Below, piece after piece: positions 16,348 through 25,251 of a stretch of 64,000 bases of DNA. Location of the stretch: positions 1 through 64,000 of the forward strand of contig CAYVZU010000002.1 of the NCBI GenBank assembly GCA_964455935.1. The letters run 5' to 3'. How positions within the stretch are numbered: position 1 is the stretch's first letter; each line of letters begins with the position of its first letter. The notes beneath the pieces are model-generated. The model did not search any database. It saw only the letters and a list, made by a program, of their open reading frames with translations, and was not told where the DNA came from. Origin of the DNA: CAYVZU01 sp964455935. Lineage in GTDB: Bacteria; Fibrobacterota; CAYVZU01. Made by a program: the position numbers and the translations under genes.

Positions 16348-17292
16348 CTATCGGATAATCCGTCCAATCCGGCCCAGGCGCGGACCCTCATCGCCCCACG
16401 AGAAATACACCAGGCTTGCCCGCCCCAGAATGGAAATACTGCTGAGGTAGCCCCAAAGCCGCGAATCGTCGTAATAATCCCATTGGTCGCTCATGACAAA
16501 ATAGCTGTTGTGCTTTACGCAATATTTCATGATCGGTTTGCCGTCGATCTCAATTTGGCGATCAAAATAAATCTCGTCGCCCGGGGATTTCTGCTCCAGA
16601 AAGAGCCGGACCCTCTGGAAATCAAGCCATGTCATTCGATCGAAAGGCAAAGCCCGGAACCGGTCTTGGGCCAGCGTATAACCGTCCAGCATCAGATCGC
16701 TACGATCCTCCCGATTCAACAGGAGCCGGCACTGGACGCGAACCGCCTTATCCGGATTTTCCTGGCGAATCAGCGCGACAATAAAATCGAACTCGATTCC
16801 ATCGATAAAAGCCAGATCCAAGGTGTCTCCCTTTTGGGGCAGGCGCAAACGGGGCAATTCATCGCGGCTGGCCAGCTCCGGAGAGGCCAACACCGCCTGT
16901 GAAGCCAGGGCGCCGCGGGGAAACCGAAACGGCCTGCCGTCAACCCGCAATTCCTTCCCGACAATCTCGACGGTCTGGCCCGGACCTGCCACGCACCGCC
17001 GCAAAGAGAGCGCCTTGTCCAACGGCCGGCGGAACAGAAGGACCTGGGAAGGCCGGGGCTTGGCGAAACCCAGCAGGCGAAACGATGCGGTTTGCCACCC
17101 AAAAATCCAGGTATTGCAGAGAATTCGGTCGCCGCTGAAAAGGGTATTGGCCATTGACACCCCGGAAATCCGGTATGGCCGGAAAAAGCCGACTCGAATA
17201 AGGGCCGCCCCGGCCACGGTAATTGCCAGAACAAGTATGATGTTGCGGATGGTCGAGCCCGGAAATTCGGAGAATCGGGAGTTCATGCGCAT
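16348..17292 (-). CDS. Signal peptidase I-like protein lacking the catalytic lysine
   Basis: 314 residues; N-terminal membrane segment (NIILVLAITVAGAALI), then an S26 domain. Box B with the catalytic Ser is intact (SGVSMANTLFSGDRI), as is box E (SDQWDYYDDSRLWG), but box D reads LSLRRCVAGPGQTVEI where active enzymes have IKRviGlPGD: the general-base Lys is Arg (codon CGG). It also has a large insertion of about 110 residues between boxes D and E. Either an inactive scaffold or an unusual protease. ATG at 17292 follows GGAG by five bases. First gene of a five-gene operon. Confidence 0.8.
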   Translation of the reverse strand: MRMNSRFSEFPGSTIRNIILVLAITVAGAALIRVGFFRPYRISGVSMANTLFSGDRILCNTWIFGWQTASFRLLGFAKPRPSQVLLFRRPLDKALSLRRCVAGPGQTVEIVGKELRVDGRPFRFPRGALASQAVLASPELASRDELPRLRLPQKGDTLDLAFIDGIEFDFIVALIRQENPDKAVRVQCRLLLNREDRSDLMLDGYTLAQDRFRALPFDRMTWLDFQRVRLFLEQKSPGDEIYFDRQIEIDGKPIMKYCVKHNSYFVMSDQWDYYDDSRLWGYLSSISILGRASLVYFSWGDEGPRLGRIGRIIR

Positions 17293-17394
17293 TGCGTCTC
17301 CAGGCCTGCCGGGGAAAGCTGATTGGGCGCCGTGGCAGGGAATTTGAATCGGAATCAAGATACAATCGAGAAGCGGAAGGACGCGAGAATGAAA

Positions 17395-17525
17395 TTAATT
17401 CAGAGGACTACTCATGTCCCCCTCTCCCTACCCTCTCCCTCGGAGGGGCGAGGGCTTTTTTCCTCTCCCTTCGAGGGGAGAGGACTAAGGTGAGGGTGGC
17501 GGGCGTGCCGAGTAGTTGCTAATTC
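17395..17525. repeat. Composite intergenic repeat
   Basis: GGACTACTCATGTC near 17403 and the inverted GCCGAGTAGTTGC near 17506 form weak ends of the MITE-like family; the middle contains CCCTCTCCCTACCCTCTCC and GAGGGGAGAGGAC, a CT/GA low-complexity palindrome able to fold. No gene between 17293 and 17545; it contains the upstream region of the operon to the left. Confidence 0.55.
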
Positions 17526-17545
17526 AGAAAGATAGAGCCTGATTT

Positions 17546-19267
17546 CTATGGAGCGGACTCGTAGCGGAGCACAGCGGCTTTTCCGCTGTTCAAGGCATCG
17601 GTAAAGGCGATGTAAGGGACGCCGGCAAACACCCGAATCGAGAGGGTTGGAATCAGAGGAAACGGATTGCCGTCATAAAGGATTCCGCAGGTGAGACCCA
17701 CACAGCCAAGGGATTGCCAGCTTCGTCCATCCCACCGTTTCACAAAGACGCGGTGTATTGCTGCATTGGGGTTTGGCTCAACAAAGGCGATATAAATAGT
17801 GTCGCCCTGCGCGCAAACGGACGAAAATCCGGCGGCATCCGTTGATATGCCGGCAGAGCTCAGATCCTGCCAAACACCACCCTCATACCGTTTCACCACG
17901 ATCGCATTGGCCGCAGCCGCTTCGGTATAGGAGAGATAAGCGGCGCCACCGGCGACATAGAGCGATGGATTGTTGGCCTCCGAGTTCGAGACCGGCCCTT
18001 GCCCTGCAAGCTCCCAACCGGCCAATCCCATGCGCCACACAAAGGCCGCATCGTCGCCGTCATAAACGCCGCAACCCGCAAGGTGGGGTACTCCGTTTAT
18101 GAAAGAGAGTACGATAGGAACATTCGCCTTGCTCATGAAGAATCCGGGCTTGCCGACCATGTCCCACCCGGCCCCGTTGAAGCGTACAACGGTTGTGGTT
18201 TTCGAATTCATGTAGTCGATATACCCAACGTGAGGTAGGCCATTCTCCACCGCAATGGTGGGAAAATCTACCGCTCCCAAAGAGCATCCGGGACCCTCGC
18301 CCACTGTCTCCCATCCTGTTGCACCATACCGGGCAACCAGCGCGCGGAACGATTTTCCGTAATCACAGTATGCAATCCACGGAATGCCGGCATCGACATC
18401 CAGGGAAACGTAGTCGATTCGTCCGGTGGAAATACCCGGGGCTCCCACATAGGACCAGAATCCGTTTCGCAAGCTCACAACAGAGGCCTTTTTAAGGCAG
18501 GCAAAATCGATGAACGATAGGAACGGAACGCCCTGCTCAATTTCCAGCGAAATATTGACCGCGGTATCCGGAGAAACATTGATGTCGCTGAAGTAGCTCC
18601 ATCCCGCCGCAAGAGTACAAGGCGCCGCCTCCGAGATCCGGCTTTCAAAATTAAAGTCCAGTGCCTCGATTTGATAGGTGTAAAGTCCCCTTCGAGCAAG
18701 AACATAGCTGGTCCAGGTCGTGTCCATGGTTTCCCCAACAGCTATGGGAGCAAGGCCGTTCCAGGAACACAGGATCCTATAATGGCTGGCCCCCTTTACG
18801 GCGCCCCATCGAAGACGAATGCTGTCCGGGATCATGTGCGTTGTTTCAAGGATTCTCGGCTTCTCGATGGGAGTGCGGGCCGAGGCTTCATTGGACAAAG
18901 GCGACATCCCGTTTTCATTGAAAGAACGAATTCGATAGGTGTATAAGGTTCCCGACTCCAGATTGCGGTCCGTGAACGATGTATCGGCCGTTTGGGCGAT
19001 TGTGTCAAGATCCACCAATTGATCCATACTGCGGAAAACTCCAAAACTGTCAACCGCACTATCACCTGACCACAAAACCTCGACTGCGTTGGACGATACG
19101 GCTTTGGCCATGATCCACTTGGGAACGCCGGGCCCTCTGTCGATCATAACAACAGGATTGGGCTGATCTTCAGAGGCCGATTTGGGCTCAGAAGGCTTTT
19201 CACAGAAAACAAGAATGGATAGGAAGACGAGGGGAAAGACGGCAAGCCAAGACGAATGGATCTTCAT
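17546..19267 (-). CDS. Exported FN3 / beta-propeller-like protein
   Basis: 573 residues. Hydrophobic leader LAVFPLVFLSILVFC (Cys preceded by Phe, an imperfect lipobox) then two fibronectin type III domains (about 50-130 and 135-220) and five or more repeats of about 50 residues with a W-x-VG-x-P-(GF)-S then hPhhaYhDYxx-KahVxRY pattern (e.g. GIPWIAYCDYGKSFRALVAR, GVPYIAFTDALNSGKAAVLR), which likely form a beta-propeller. No catalytic motif. Surface or secreted; perhaps carbohydrate or cell contact. Function unknown. Confidence 0.75.
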   Translation of the reverse strand: MKIHSSWLAVFPLVFLSILVFCEKPSEPKSASEDQPNPVVMIDRGPGVPKWIMAKAVSSNAVEVLWSGDSAVDSFGVFRSMDQLVDLDTIAQTADTSFTDRNLESGTLYTYRIRSFNENGMSPLSNEASARTPIEKPRILETTHMIPDSIRLRWGAVKGASHYRILCSWNGLAPIAVGETMDTTWTSYVLARRGLYTYQIEALDFNFESRISEAAPCTLAAGWSYFSDINVSPDTAVNISLEIEQGVPFLSFIDFACLKKASVVSLRNGFWSYVGAPGISTGRIDYVSLDVDAGIPWIAYCDYGKSFRALVARYGATGWETVGEGPGCSLGAVDFPTIAVENGLPHVGYIDYMNSKTTTVVRFNGAGWDMVGKPGFFMSKANVPIVLSFINGVPHLAGCGVYDGDDAAFVWRMGLAGWELAGQGPVSNSEANNPSLYVAGGAAYLSYTEAAAANAIVVKRYEGGVWQDLSSAGISTDAAGFSSVCAQGDTIYIAFVEPNPNAAIHRVFVKRWDGRSWQSLGCVGLTCGILYDGNPFPLIPTLSIRVFAGVPYIAFTDALNSGKAAVLRYESAP

Positions 19268-19594
19268 AAGATTTTTGCTATTGCTCCTAATCTAGATTAT
19301 CCAGCCCATCAAGGCAATACCGTTGTGCAACTCAGCTCACCTGCAGGCAAGCCAACACCAGCCACGCTCAACACATTGTAATCAAGTCAAGTACAGCATA
19401 CAAACAAAGTAAGACCTGGTAATTGGTCCCAATTTTTACAAACACAATTGAGCTCCTGCCTGCTTTCCTTTCCATGCATTCCAGGAAAGATTCTTCGTTT
19501 GCTCTGATGACTTGCGACCGCAAGTCAGATTTCCAGCTTCGCTCGAAATGACATGGGAAACTGAGCAGTTACCATCTATATTTTAATCTATCCA
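19268..19594. other. Non-coding stretch with repeat ends
   Basis: No ORF. Near 19535-19555 it has TTCGCTCGAAATGACATG, a dispersed intergenic word, and near 19561-19573 GAGCAGTTACC, the right end of the MITE-like family. The centre is AT-rich and unremarkable. Confidence 0.5.
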
Positions 19595-20928
19595 ATGAGA
19601 AACCGCAATGTCCTCCTTATCAATCCCTGGGTGCGCGATTTCAAGTGCTACGACGAGTGGATGGAGCCGCTTGGGCTGCTCTGGATCGCCGCGCTGCTCA
19701 AACCGCATGGGATCAAGTCCCATCTGGTGGACTGTCTGGATCGCTTCAGTTTGAACGCAGGCCTGAAACCGGGAAGAAACAAGAAGTTTTCGACCGGAGA
19801 TTTTCCGGTTGCCGTGCTCGAAAAACCGGCGCTGTATCGCATCGTTCCCCGACTTTACAAACAATATGGTATCTCCGAATCCTGCTTTCGGGACAAGGTG
19901 CGGTCCGCTCCGGCGCCCGATCTGATTCTGGTCAGCTCCGCCATGACCTACTGGTGTGGCGGCGTCCGCAGAGCCGTCGAACTCGTCCGCAAAATCTGGC
20001 CCAAGGCCCCCCTGTTTTGGGCGGGATCTACGCAACGCTCTGCGAAGGCCACGCCCGCAGAGTGCCCGGGGTGGACGAGGTTTTGCCCGGGCCGTTGAAT
20101 CAGAACTCCTGGTCATCCATGGCAAAAGCGCTGGATTTGGATTTGGGAGCTATGCCTCCCCCACCCGACTGGCCACAACCGGATTATGGGATGCTCGACT
20201 CCCGTCTTGGCCACCGCGCGGTTGTCAGTTCGTTCGGCTGTCCCTTTCACTGCACCTACTGCGCTTCCCGGCGCCTTGCCCCGGAGTTTTTCCGCCGCCC
20301 GCCCAACGCGGTCGCCTCGGAGATCCGCCTGTGGTTCGAGAAGGGAATTCGGGATTTCGCATTTTACGACGATGCTCTGCTTTATCAGCAGGAAAAGCAT
20401 TTGAGCCCAATCCTGGCGCTCCTGGAGGAATGGAACGTTCGCGTCCGATTCCATACGCCCAATGGAATGCACGCGCGCTGGATCACGCTCGACACCGCAC
20501 GAATGCTCTTTCGCAACGGATTTCAGACCCTGCGCATTGGCTTTGAGACGGACATTCTCTCCGACCAGGTATCGACCGGAGGCAAGGTCAGCAATGCCGA
20601 AATGGAACAGGCGATCGTCTATTTGAAAGAAGCCGGTTTTCGGAAACACCAAATAGGGATATACCTGATTGTGGGCCTGAACGGAGAGCCATGGCAGGAG
20701 ACAATTCGCCGGGCGCGCTGGATACAGGAGCGCGGGGGCCGAGCCTTGCCAAACTTTCTTTCGCCGGTTCCGGCCACAAACGATTTTGCACGACTGTCCG
20801 CCCAATATCCGGTGCTTGAAGAGGATCCCCTCAGCCACAACGACCTGTTTTTTGCCTTTTACTCCGGTACCGTTGGCTATGCGGAATTTAATATCTTAAA
20901 GCGTTCCATGCAGGAAGGAAACCGGTAA
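19595..20928 (+). pseudogene. B12-binding radical SAM protein, frameshifted
   Basis: The N-terminal part (from ATG 19595, MRNRNVLLINPW) is a cobalamin-binding domain lead-in and reads to VRKIWPKAPLFWAG; the reading then continues one frame over as GGIYATLCEGHARRVPGVDE through the radical SAM domain (CPFHCTYC) to 20928. Adding one G to the GGG run at 20019-20021 restores LFWGGIYATLCEG, so either a one-base assembly error or a recent mutation. Restored protein about 445 residues. The SAM half resembles B12-dependent SAM enzymes; the substrate is unknown. Aspartate kinase follows after 1 bp. Confidence 0.75.
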
Positions 20929-20929
20929 C

Positions 20930-22348
20930 GTGTCGAAAGGCGAACACAAAATGAGTAATGCATCCGTGCTGACGGTAGAGAAAATAGGCGGAACTTCGAT
21001 GTCGAAATTCCATGATGTCCTGAGAAACATCATTATTGGTGATCGAAGCCCCAAGGATTATTACAACCGGATCTTTGTGGTATCGGCCTACGAGAACGTG
21101 ACCAACTGGCTGCTCGAGCACAAGAAGACCGGGGAGCCCGGCATTTATGCCGTGTTCGTAAGCCAGGGCGACTACACGGCACGACTTCGCGAGCTTCGGG
21201 ACCGTTTGCTTAAAATTAACGAAACATTCATCGAGATCGGCCTGGATCAAAAAGTGGCTGAGGCCTACGTTACCGAGAGGATCGAACGAACCAAGGGATA
21301 TCTCGACAGCATGGCCGAGGTGCTGGCCTCAGGATACGTGTCCAAGGAGAGCATAACCCTTGCGGCCCGCGAGCTTTTGGCCTCCATTGGCGAAGCGCAT
21401 GCAGCTTTCAACAGCGTAAACATCTGCCAGAACAACTCCATTGCAGCGCAATTTGTGGATCTCAGCGGTTTCCACGATTCGGAATTCCTGACCATTGACG
21501 AGCGGGTCCGGAAAGCTTTTCGGGGAATTCGGGTTGACAGCATTCTTCCGATTGTGACGGGCTATACAAAAGGAACCGAGGGCATTATGCGGGAATTCGA
21601 CCGCGGATACTCCGAGGTGACCTTCAGCAAAGTCGCGGTGGCCTTGGGCGCCAAGGAAGCGGTGATCCACAAGGAGTTTCATTTATCCTCCGCGGACCCC
21701 AAGGTGGTGGGCCTTGAAAAATCCATACCCGTTGGATTCACCAACTACGATGTTGCCGACCAGTTGGCCGACGTGGGAATGGAGGCGATTCATCCCAAAG
21801 CGTCAAAGCCGCTGGAAATCGCGGGCATCAACCTGCGGATCAAGAATACGTTCGATCCGCGGCACCCGGGTACACTGATCAGCAAAGACTACATCGGCCC
21901 GGAATCACGGGTGGAGATTATTACAGGATCCCATAAGGTAGTCATCGTGGAAATCCATGATCCTTCCATGGTCGGCGCCGTGGGATTCGACCTGGGGATC
22001 ATGCAAATCTTCCAGAAGCACAATGTCAGCTATATCCTCAAGACCACCAATGCAAACAGCATTTCCATGGTCGTCTGGGACCGGCCGGCCAACAAAGGCC
22101 TGATCGAGGAACTCAAGGCCAGCTACCAGATGATCACGGTCAAGGAAGTGGCCGTGGTATGCGCAATTGGCTCCAACATCGCCAAACCCGGCGTACTGGC
22201 CAAGGCCGCCCAGGCCCTGGCGCGAAATCACATCAACATCGACTGCATTTCTCAGTCGCTGCGCCAGGTGAACATGCAATTCGTTATCGCCCGGCAGGAT
22301 TTTGAAAAAGCGGTCAAGGCTCTGAATTCGGCGCTGTGCCAGGAATAG
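20930..22348 (+). CDS. Aspartate kinase (Ask_Ect-like)
   Basis: Phosphorylates L-aspartate, first step to lysine, threonine, methionine. 472 residues: EKIGGTSMSKF (family KFGGTS) near residue 18, then TGYTKGTEGIMREFDRGYS in place of the usual GFIG...TTTLGRGGSD, HLSSADPKVVG, and two C-terminal ACT domains (VVIVEIHDPSM, VAVVCAIGSNIAKPG). The EKIGGTSM and FDRGYSEVT motifs match the 'Ask_Ect' subfamily linked with ectoine clusters, but no ect genes are here, so it is probably the housekeeping enzyme. GTG 20930 or ATG 20951 could be the start. Confidence 0.85.
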   Translation: MSKGEHKMSNASVLTVEKIGGTSMSKFHDVLRNIIIGDRSPKDYYNRIFVVSAYENVTNWLLEHKKTGEPGIYAVFVSQGDYTARLRELRDRLLKINETFIEIGLDQKVAEAYVTERIERTKGYLDSMAEVLASGYVSKESITLAARELLASIGEAHAAFNSVNICQNNSIAAQFVDLSGFHDSEFLTIDERVRKAFRGIRVDSILPIVTGYTKGTEGIMREFDRGYSEVTFSKVAVALGAKEAVIHKEFHLSSADPKVVGLEKSIPVGFTNYDVADQLADVGMEAIHPKASKPLEIAGINLRIKNTFDPRHPGTLISKDYIGPESRVEIITGSHKVVIVEIHDPSMVGAVGFDLGIMQIFQKHNVSYILKTTNANSISMVVWDRPANKGLIEELKASYQMITVKEVAVVCAIGSNIAKPGVLAKAAQALARNHINIDCISQSLRQVNMQFVIARQDFEKAVKALNSALCQE

Positions 22349-22408
22349 AGCGGGAGTATTCGCCCATGGCTGCGGAAAAGCTTTTCAGGCGGCCCCCCAT
22401 GATAGAGC

Positions 22409-23785
22409 CTATTCACATTCCGTAAGAAATACCACCAAGTCGCATACGTTGGTTCCGGTGGGGCCGGTCATGATCAGAGAATTTCCGGCCCTATGCAGGA
22501 ACGTGTTACTGTCGAACCGCGCCAAAAAATCCGGCAGACTCAAATTCCGTTCTTCCGCTGCTTTGAGCGTCGACGAATCCACGATGGCACCGGCCACATC
22601 CGGCAGAAAATCCGAGCCATCGGTCCCAACGCTTGCGCATACCCAGGGTCGGTCAAAGCCCTGCATGGATTGGAGCACCTCAGCCGCAAAATGCTGATTG
22701 CGGCCACCACAACCGGGCTTGGCCGGCAGAACGGGTGTCGTTTCACCACCGGCCAGCAACACGGAATTTCCGGCGTATTGACCCGAGCGGATTTCTTCCA
22801 CTCGTTTTCGGGCGGCAGCGGAGGGCTCGCCCACCTGCTTGGCGGTGATAATCCGGGCGCGCAACCCCAAACTTTCCGCTTTCTTCTTCATTGCCTCAAG
22901 AGCAATTCGATTATTTCCAATTAGGTAATTGCTGCAGTTGTCGAGCGTTGTCGGATTTTCATTAATTCCGCCAAAGCAGCCCGCCTCGATTCTCTCGCGA
23001 ATGGCCGGAGCCACGCGTTCCAGGAGTTTGTATCTTTCAAGAACTCGCTTTGCATCGGCGAAGGTGGATGAATCCGCTACGGTGGGGCCGGACGCGATCA
23101 CGTCAAGATTGTCGCCGATGACATCCGAAAGAATCAGGCTCATAACTCGGGCTGGGGCGAAATGGCGACCCAGGCCGCCGCCCTTTGTCCTCGAAAGATG
23201 CTTGCGCACGGTATTGATCTCATGGATATCGGCACCGCTCGAAACCAGAAACTTTGTGGTTTCCTGCTTCTCCGCCAGCGTGATACCCTCCGCCGGGCAG
23301 GGCAAAAGGGCCGAGCCTCCGCCGGAAATAAGGCAAAGAACCAAGTCCCGTTCATCAATGGAATAGGCCTGCTTAAGATTGAGCATGGCCAAGGTGCCCG
23401 CGATGCCCGCTTCATCCGGAACCGGGTGCCCAGCTTTGGCAATTTTAATCTTGCGCGTTCCGTAAGCCTCGTCTTTGCAATTGACAAAACCAGCGGCGAT
23501 CCTGTCTGGGTCCACGATTTCTTCAAGAGTCTGGGCCATAAGACCCGATGCCTTGCCGGCGCCGATCACAAACAGGCGGCCCTTGCCAAGGTCGAATGAA
23601 AGGTCAACAATCCGAATGGTGTTGGTCGCCCGGTCGAACCGGACACAGGCGCCCATGATCGCGCTGGGGAGAACCGAGCGAATCCCCCGTTCAATAAGGT
23701 CAAGAACCAGTTTTCGCTCTTTCGAGGTCTCGATTTCGGCGCGGTTTTTAATCATATTCAAGCAGTTCTGTTTTCCCATTCGCAT
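22409..23785 (-). CDS. Glycerate 2-kinase (GckA/MOFRL family)
   Basis: 458 residues. DUF4147 plus MOFRL domains: FVIGAGKASGLMAQ near residue 75, NCKDEAYGTRK, AGHPVPDE, LCLISGGGSALLPCP near 155, NTVRKHLSRTKGG, LSDVIGDNLDVIASGPT, LLAGGETTPVL and SVGTDGSDFLPDVAGAIVD near the C-terminus. Makes 2-phosphoglycerate from D-glycerate. Convergent with the aspartate kinase gene, 60 bp apart. Alternative start one Met later (MGKQ). Confidence 0.88.
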   Translation of the reverse strand: MRMGKQNCLNMIKNRAEIETSKERKLVLDLIERGIRSVLPSAIMGACVRFDRATNTIRIVDLSFDLGKGRLFVIGAGKASGLMAQTLEEIVDPDRIAAGFVNCKDEAYGTRKIKIAKAGHPVPDEAGIAGTLAMLNLKQAYSIDERDLVLCLISGGGSALLPCPAEGITLAEKQETTKFLVSSGADIHEINTVRKHLSRTKGGGLGRHFAPARVMSLILSDVIGDNLDVIASGPTVADSSTFADAKRVLERYKLLERVAPAIRERIEAGCFGGINENPTTLDNCSNYLIGNNRIALEAMKKKAESLGLRARIITAKQVGEPSAAARKRVEEIRSGQYAGNSVLLAGGETTPVLPAKPGCGGRNQHFAAEVLQSMQGFDRPWVCASVGTDGSDFLPDVAGAIVDSSTLKAAEERNLSLPDFLARFDSNTFLHRAGNSLIMTGPTGTNVCDLVVFLTECE

Positions 23786-23812
23786 AGGATGGCAAGCGAA
23801 ATCGGTTCTTTC

Positions 23813-24017
23813 ATTAATCGTAACTGCTCACGTTCCCATGAAAAGGACCAACCACAGAGAGAAAACCGCGTTGAGAATATGACAACAGAGGAAAGCTTTC
23901 TCTGGCGCGCGTCGCGCTGGAAAATCCTTTCTCCTCTCTGTGTCCTCTTCTCCAACCTCTGTGTTACTCTGTGGTTTCATAGCTCTTTCGAGGGAGACAT
24001 GAGTAGTTACCATTAAT
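23813..24017. mobile_element. MITE-like element with 30-40 bp inverted ends
   Basis: The most complete copy in the window. Left end ATTAATCGTAACTGCTCACG, right end (reverse complement) ATTAATGGTAACTACTCATG; the inner arms CCACAGAGAGAAA and its mate are also inverted. About 205 bp, no coding capacity, sits alone between a minus- and a plus-strand gene. Partial copies: 1-55, 17395-17525, 19561-19573, 31140-31295. Confidence 0.75.
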
Positions 24018-24043
24018 CTAGTATTCATCACAAAGGTTGCGAA

Positions 24044-24676
24044 ATGACTTCAGTAGACCAGGCCGTCTGGATCACCCGGCATGGCCACAGGATTGATGCC
24101 GACAAGCCGCAATGGGGTGCCGCGGCCAAGAATCCGTATGACCCCTGGCTCTCGCCGGAAGGAATACAACAGGCAAAGGATCTGGCAAAACGGCTTCGAA
24201 CAGAGAGTATTACCTGTATCTACAGCTCTCCCTTTCTTCGCACCCTTGAAACCACTCACTACCTTGCTCTGGAGCTTGGAATTCCGGTTCGGATCGAGCA
24301 CGGTTTGAGTGAATGGCTGAATGCCGATTGGTTCAAGTTCCAGCCCGCGCTGCTGAATGTCGAGCAGGCAAAGGCACGGTTCGCCAATATCGATTCGGAT
24401 TACAAAACCGCTGTTCTGCCCAAATTCCCGGAGACCTGGGAACAATGCTATGCCCGGTGCGCGGCAACGGCGTGGAAGATCGTGGAATCGTATTCCAAAG
24501 ATATTGTTCTCGTCGGCCACGGGGCATCAGTCCACGCGACTGCGCAAGGCCTGGTTGGCAATAACGTCGAGATGCAGCCGTGGTATTGTTCGCTGACCAA
24601 GGTTGTCCGAAGGGCCGGTCATTGGGCGCTGGAGATTAACGCGGATATCGCGCACCTCACCAAACCCGCGAAGTAG
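24044..24676 (+). CDS. Histidine phosphatase (phosphoglycerate-mutase fold)
   Basis: 210 residues. RHG motif ITRHGHRID near residue 13 (phosphohistidine), substrate Arg in YSSPFLRTLETT near residue 65, GLSEW near residue 88 with the acid Glu, and LVGHGASVHATAQ near residue 163 with the second catalytic His: complete site of the histidine phosphatase superfamily. The GL.EW and WE.R-type spacing is of the UBASH3/broad-specificity group rather than glycolytic mutase. Substrate unknown. RBS AAAGG seven bases before the ATG. Confidence 0.85.
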   Translation: MTSVDQAVWITRHGHRIDADKPQWGAAAKNPYDPWLSPEGIQQAKDLAKRLRTESITCIYSSPFLRTLETTHYLALELGIPVRIEHGLSEWLNADWFKFQPALLNVEQAKARFANIDSDYKTAVLPKFPETWEQCYARCAATAWKIVESYSKDIVLVGHGASVHATAQGLVGNNVEMQPWYCSLTKVVRRAGHWALEINADIAHLTKPAK

Positions 24677-24683
24677 AAGCTTT

Positions 24684-25193
24684 CTATTTGCCGCGGAGGC
24701 CGGCCGGCAGGATGGCGCCGGGAAGCTTTTTCTTGAGCGGAGCCACATGCGAGGGACTGACCAGCGAGAAATCGGCCAGATCCACGTTGCATTCCTCGAA
24801 TTGCGCGCCCTGAATGTTGGCTTCGGCCAGATCGGCCAGGTGAAGATCGGCATTGGAAAGATCGGCATTGAGAAAATTGCACTCGCATAGGACCGTGTTT
24901 GACAGGTTGGCGCGTTTGAGCTTGGCGCCCTCAAAACTAGCGCCACGCAAATAGGCGCCGGTCAGGTCTGCTTCGCGCAAATCGGCGTTCTTGAAGTTGG
25001 CGCGCGCAAGATAGGCATCACGCAGATCAGCATTGCGCAGGTCCGCGTTTTCGAAAACAGCGCCGGGGATTCGGGCTTCGCGCAGATTGGCCGAACGCAA
25101 TTCCGATTTTCGCAAATCCGGCCGATACAGCCCTTTTCGGCTTTTTACTTTGAGTTCGAGATTGTGGCGATCCATGATTTCTAAATACACCAC
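24684..25193 (-). CDS. Pentapeptide-repeat protein
   Basis: 169 residues; from residue 34 to 145 at least 20 tandem A(D/N)LXX units (NADLRNADLRDAYLARANF, ADLTGAYLRGASFEGAKLKR) forming a right-handed beta-helix. Members of this superfamily include DNA mimics that bind gyrase (Qnr-like) and structural proteins; nothing here allows a choice. Start either ATG 25193 or ATG 25175 (MDRHNLELK). Convergent with the histidine phosphatase gene (7 bp apart). Confidence 0.9.
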   Translation of the reverse strand: MVYLEIMDRHNLELKVKSRKGLYRPDLRKSELRSANLREARIPGAVFENADLRNADLRDAYLARANFKNADLREADLTGAYLRGASFEGAKLKRANLSNTVLCECNFLNADLSNADLHLADLAEANIQGAQFEECNVDLADFSLVSPSHVAPLKKKLPGAILPAGLRGK

Positions 25194-25251
25194 ATTTTCC
25201 CGGCAGTCAAGGATTTCCTGAACCGGGCAATAGTATTTTTAGCGCAAGGTC

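Noticed and set aside
19645..20928. Separate gene in frame one over the radical SAM region
   Set aside because: Its first third (before 20025) is a shadow of the true N-terminus; it is one gene with a frameshift.
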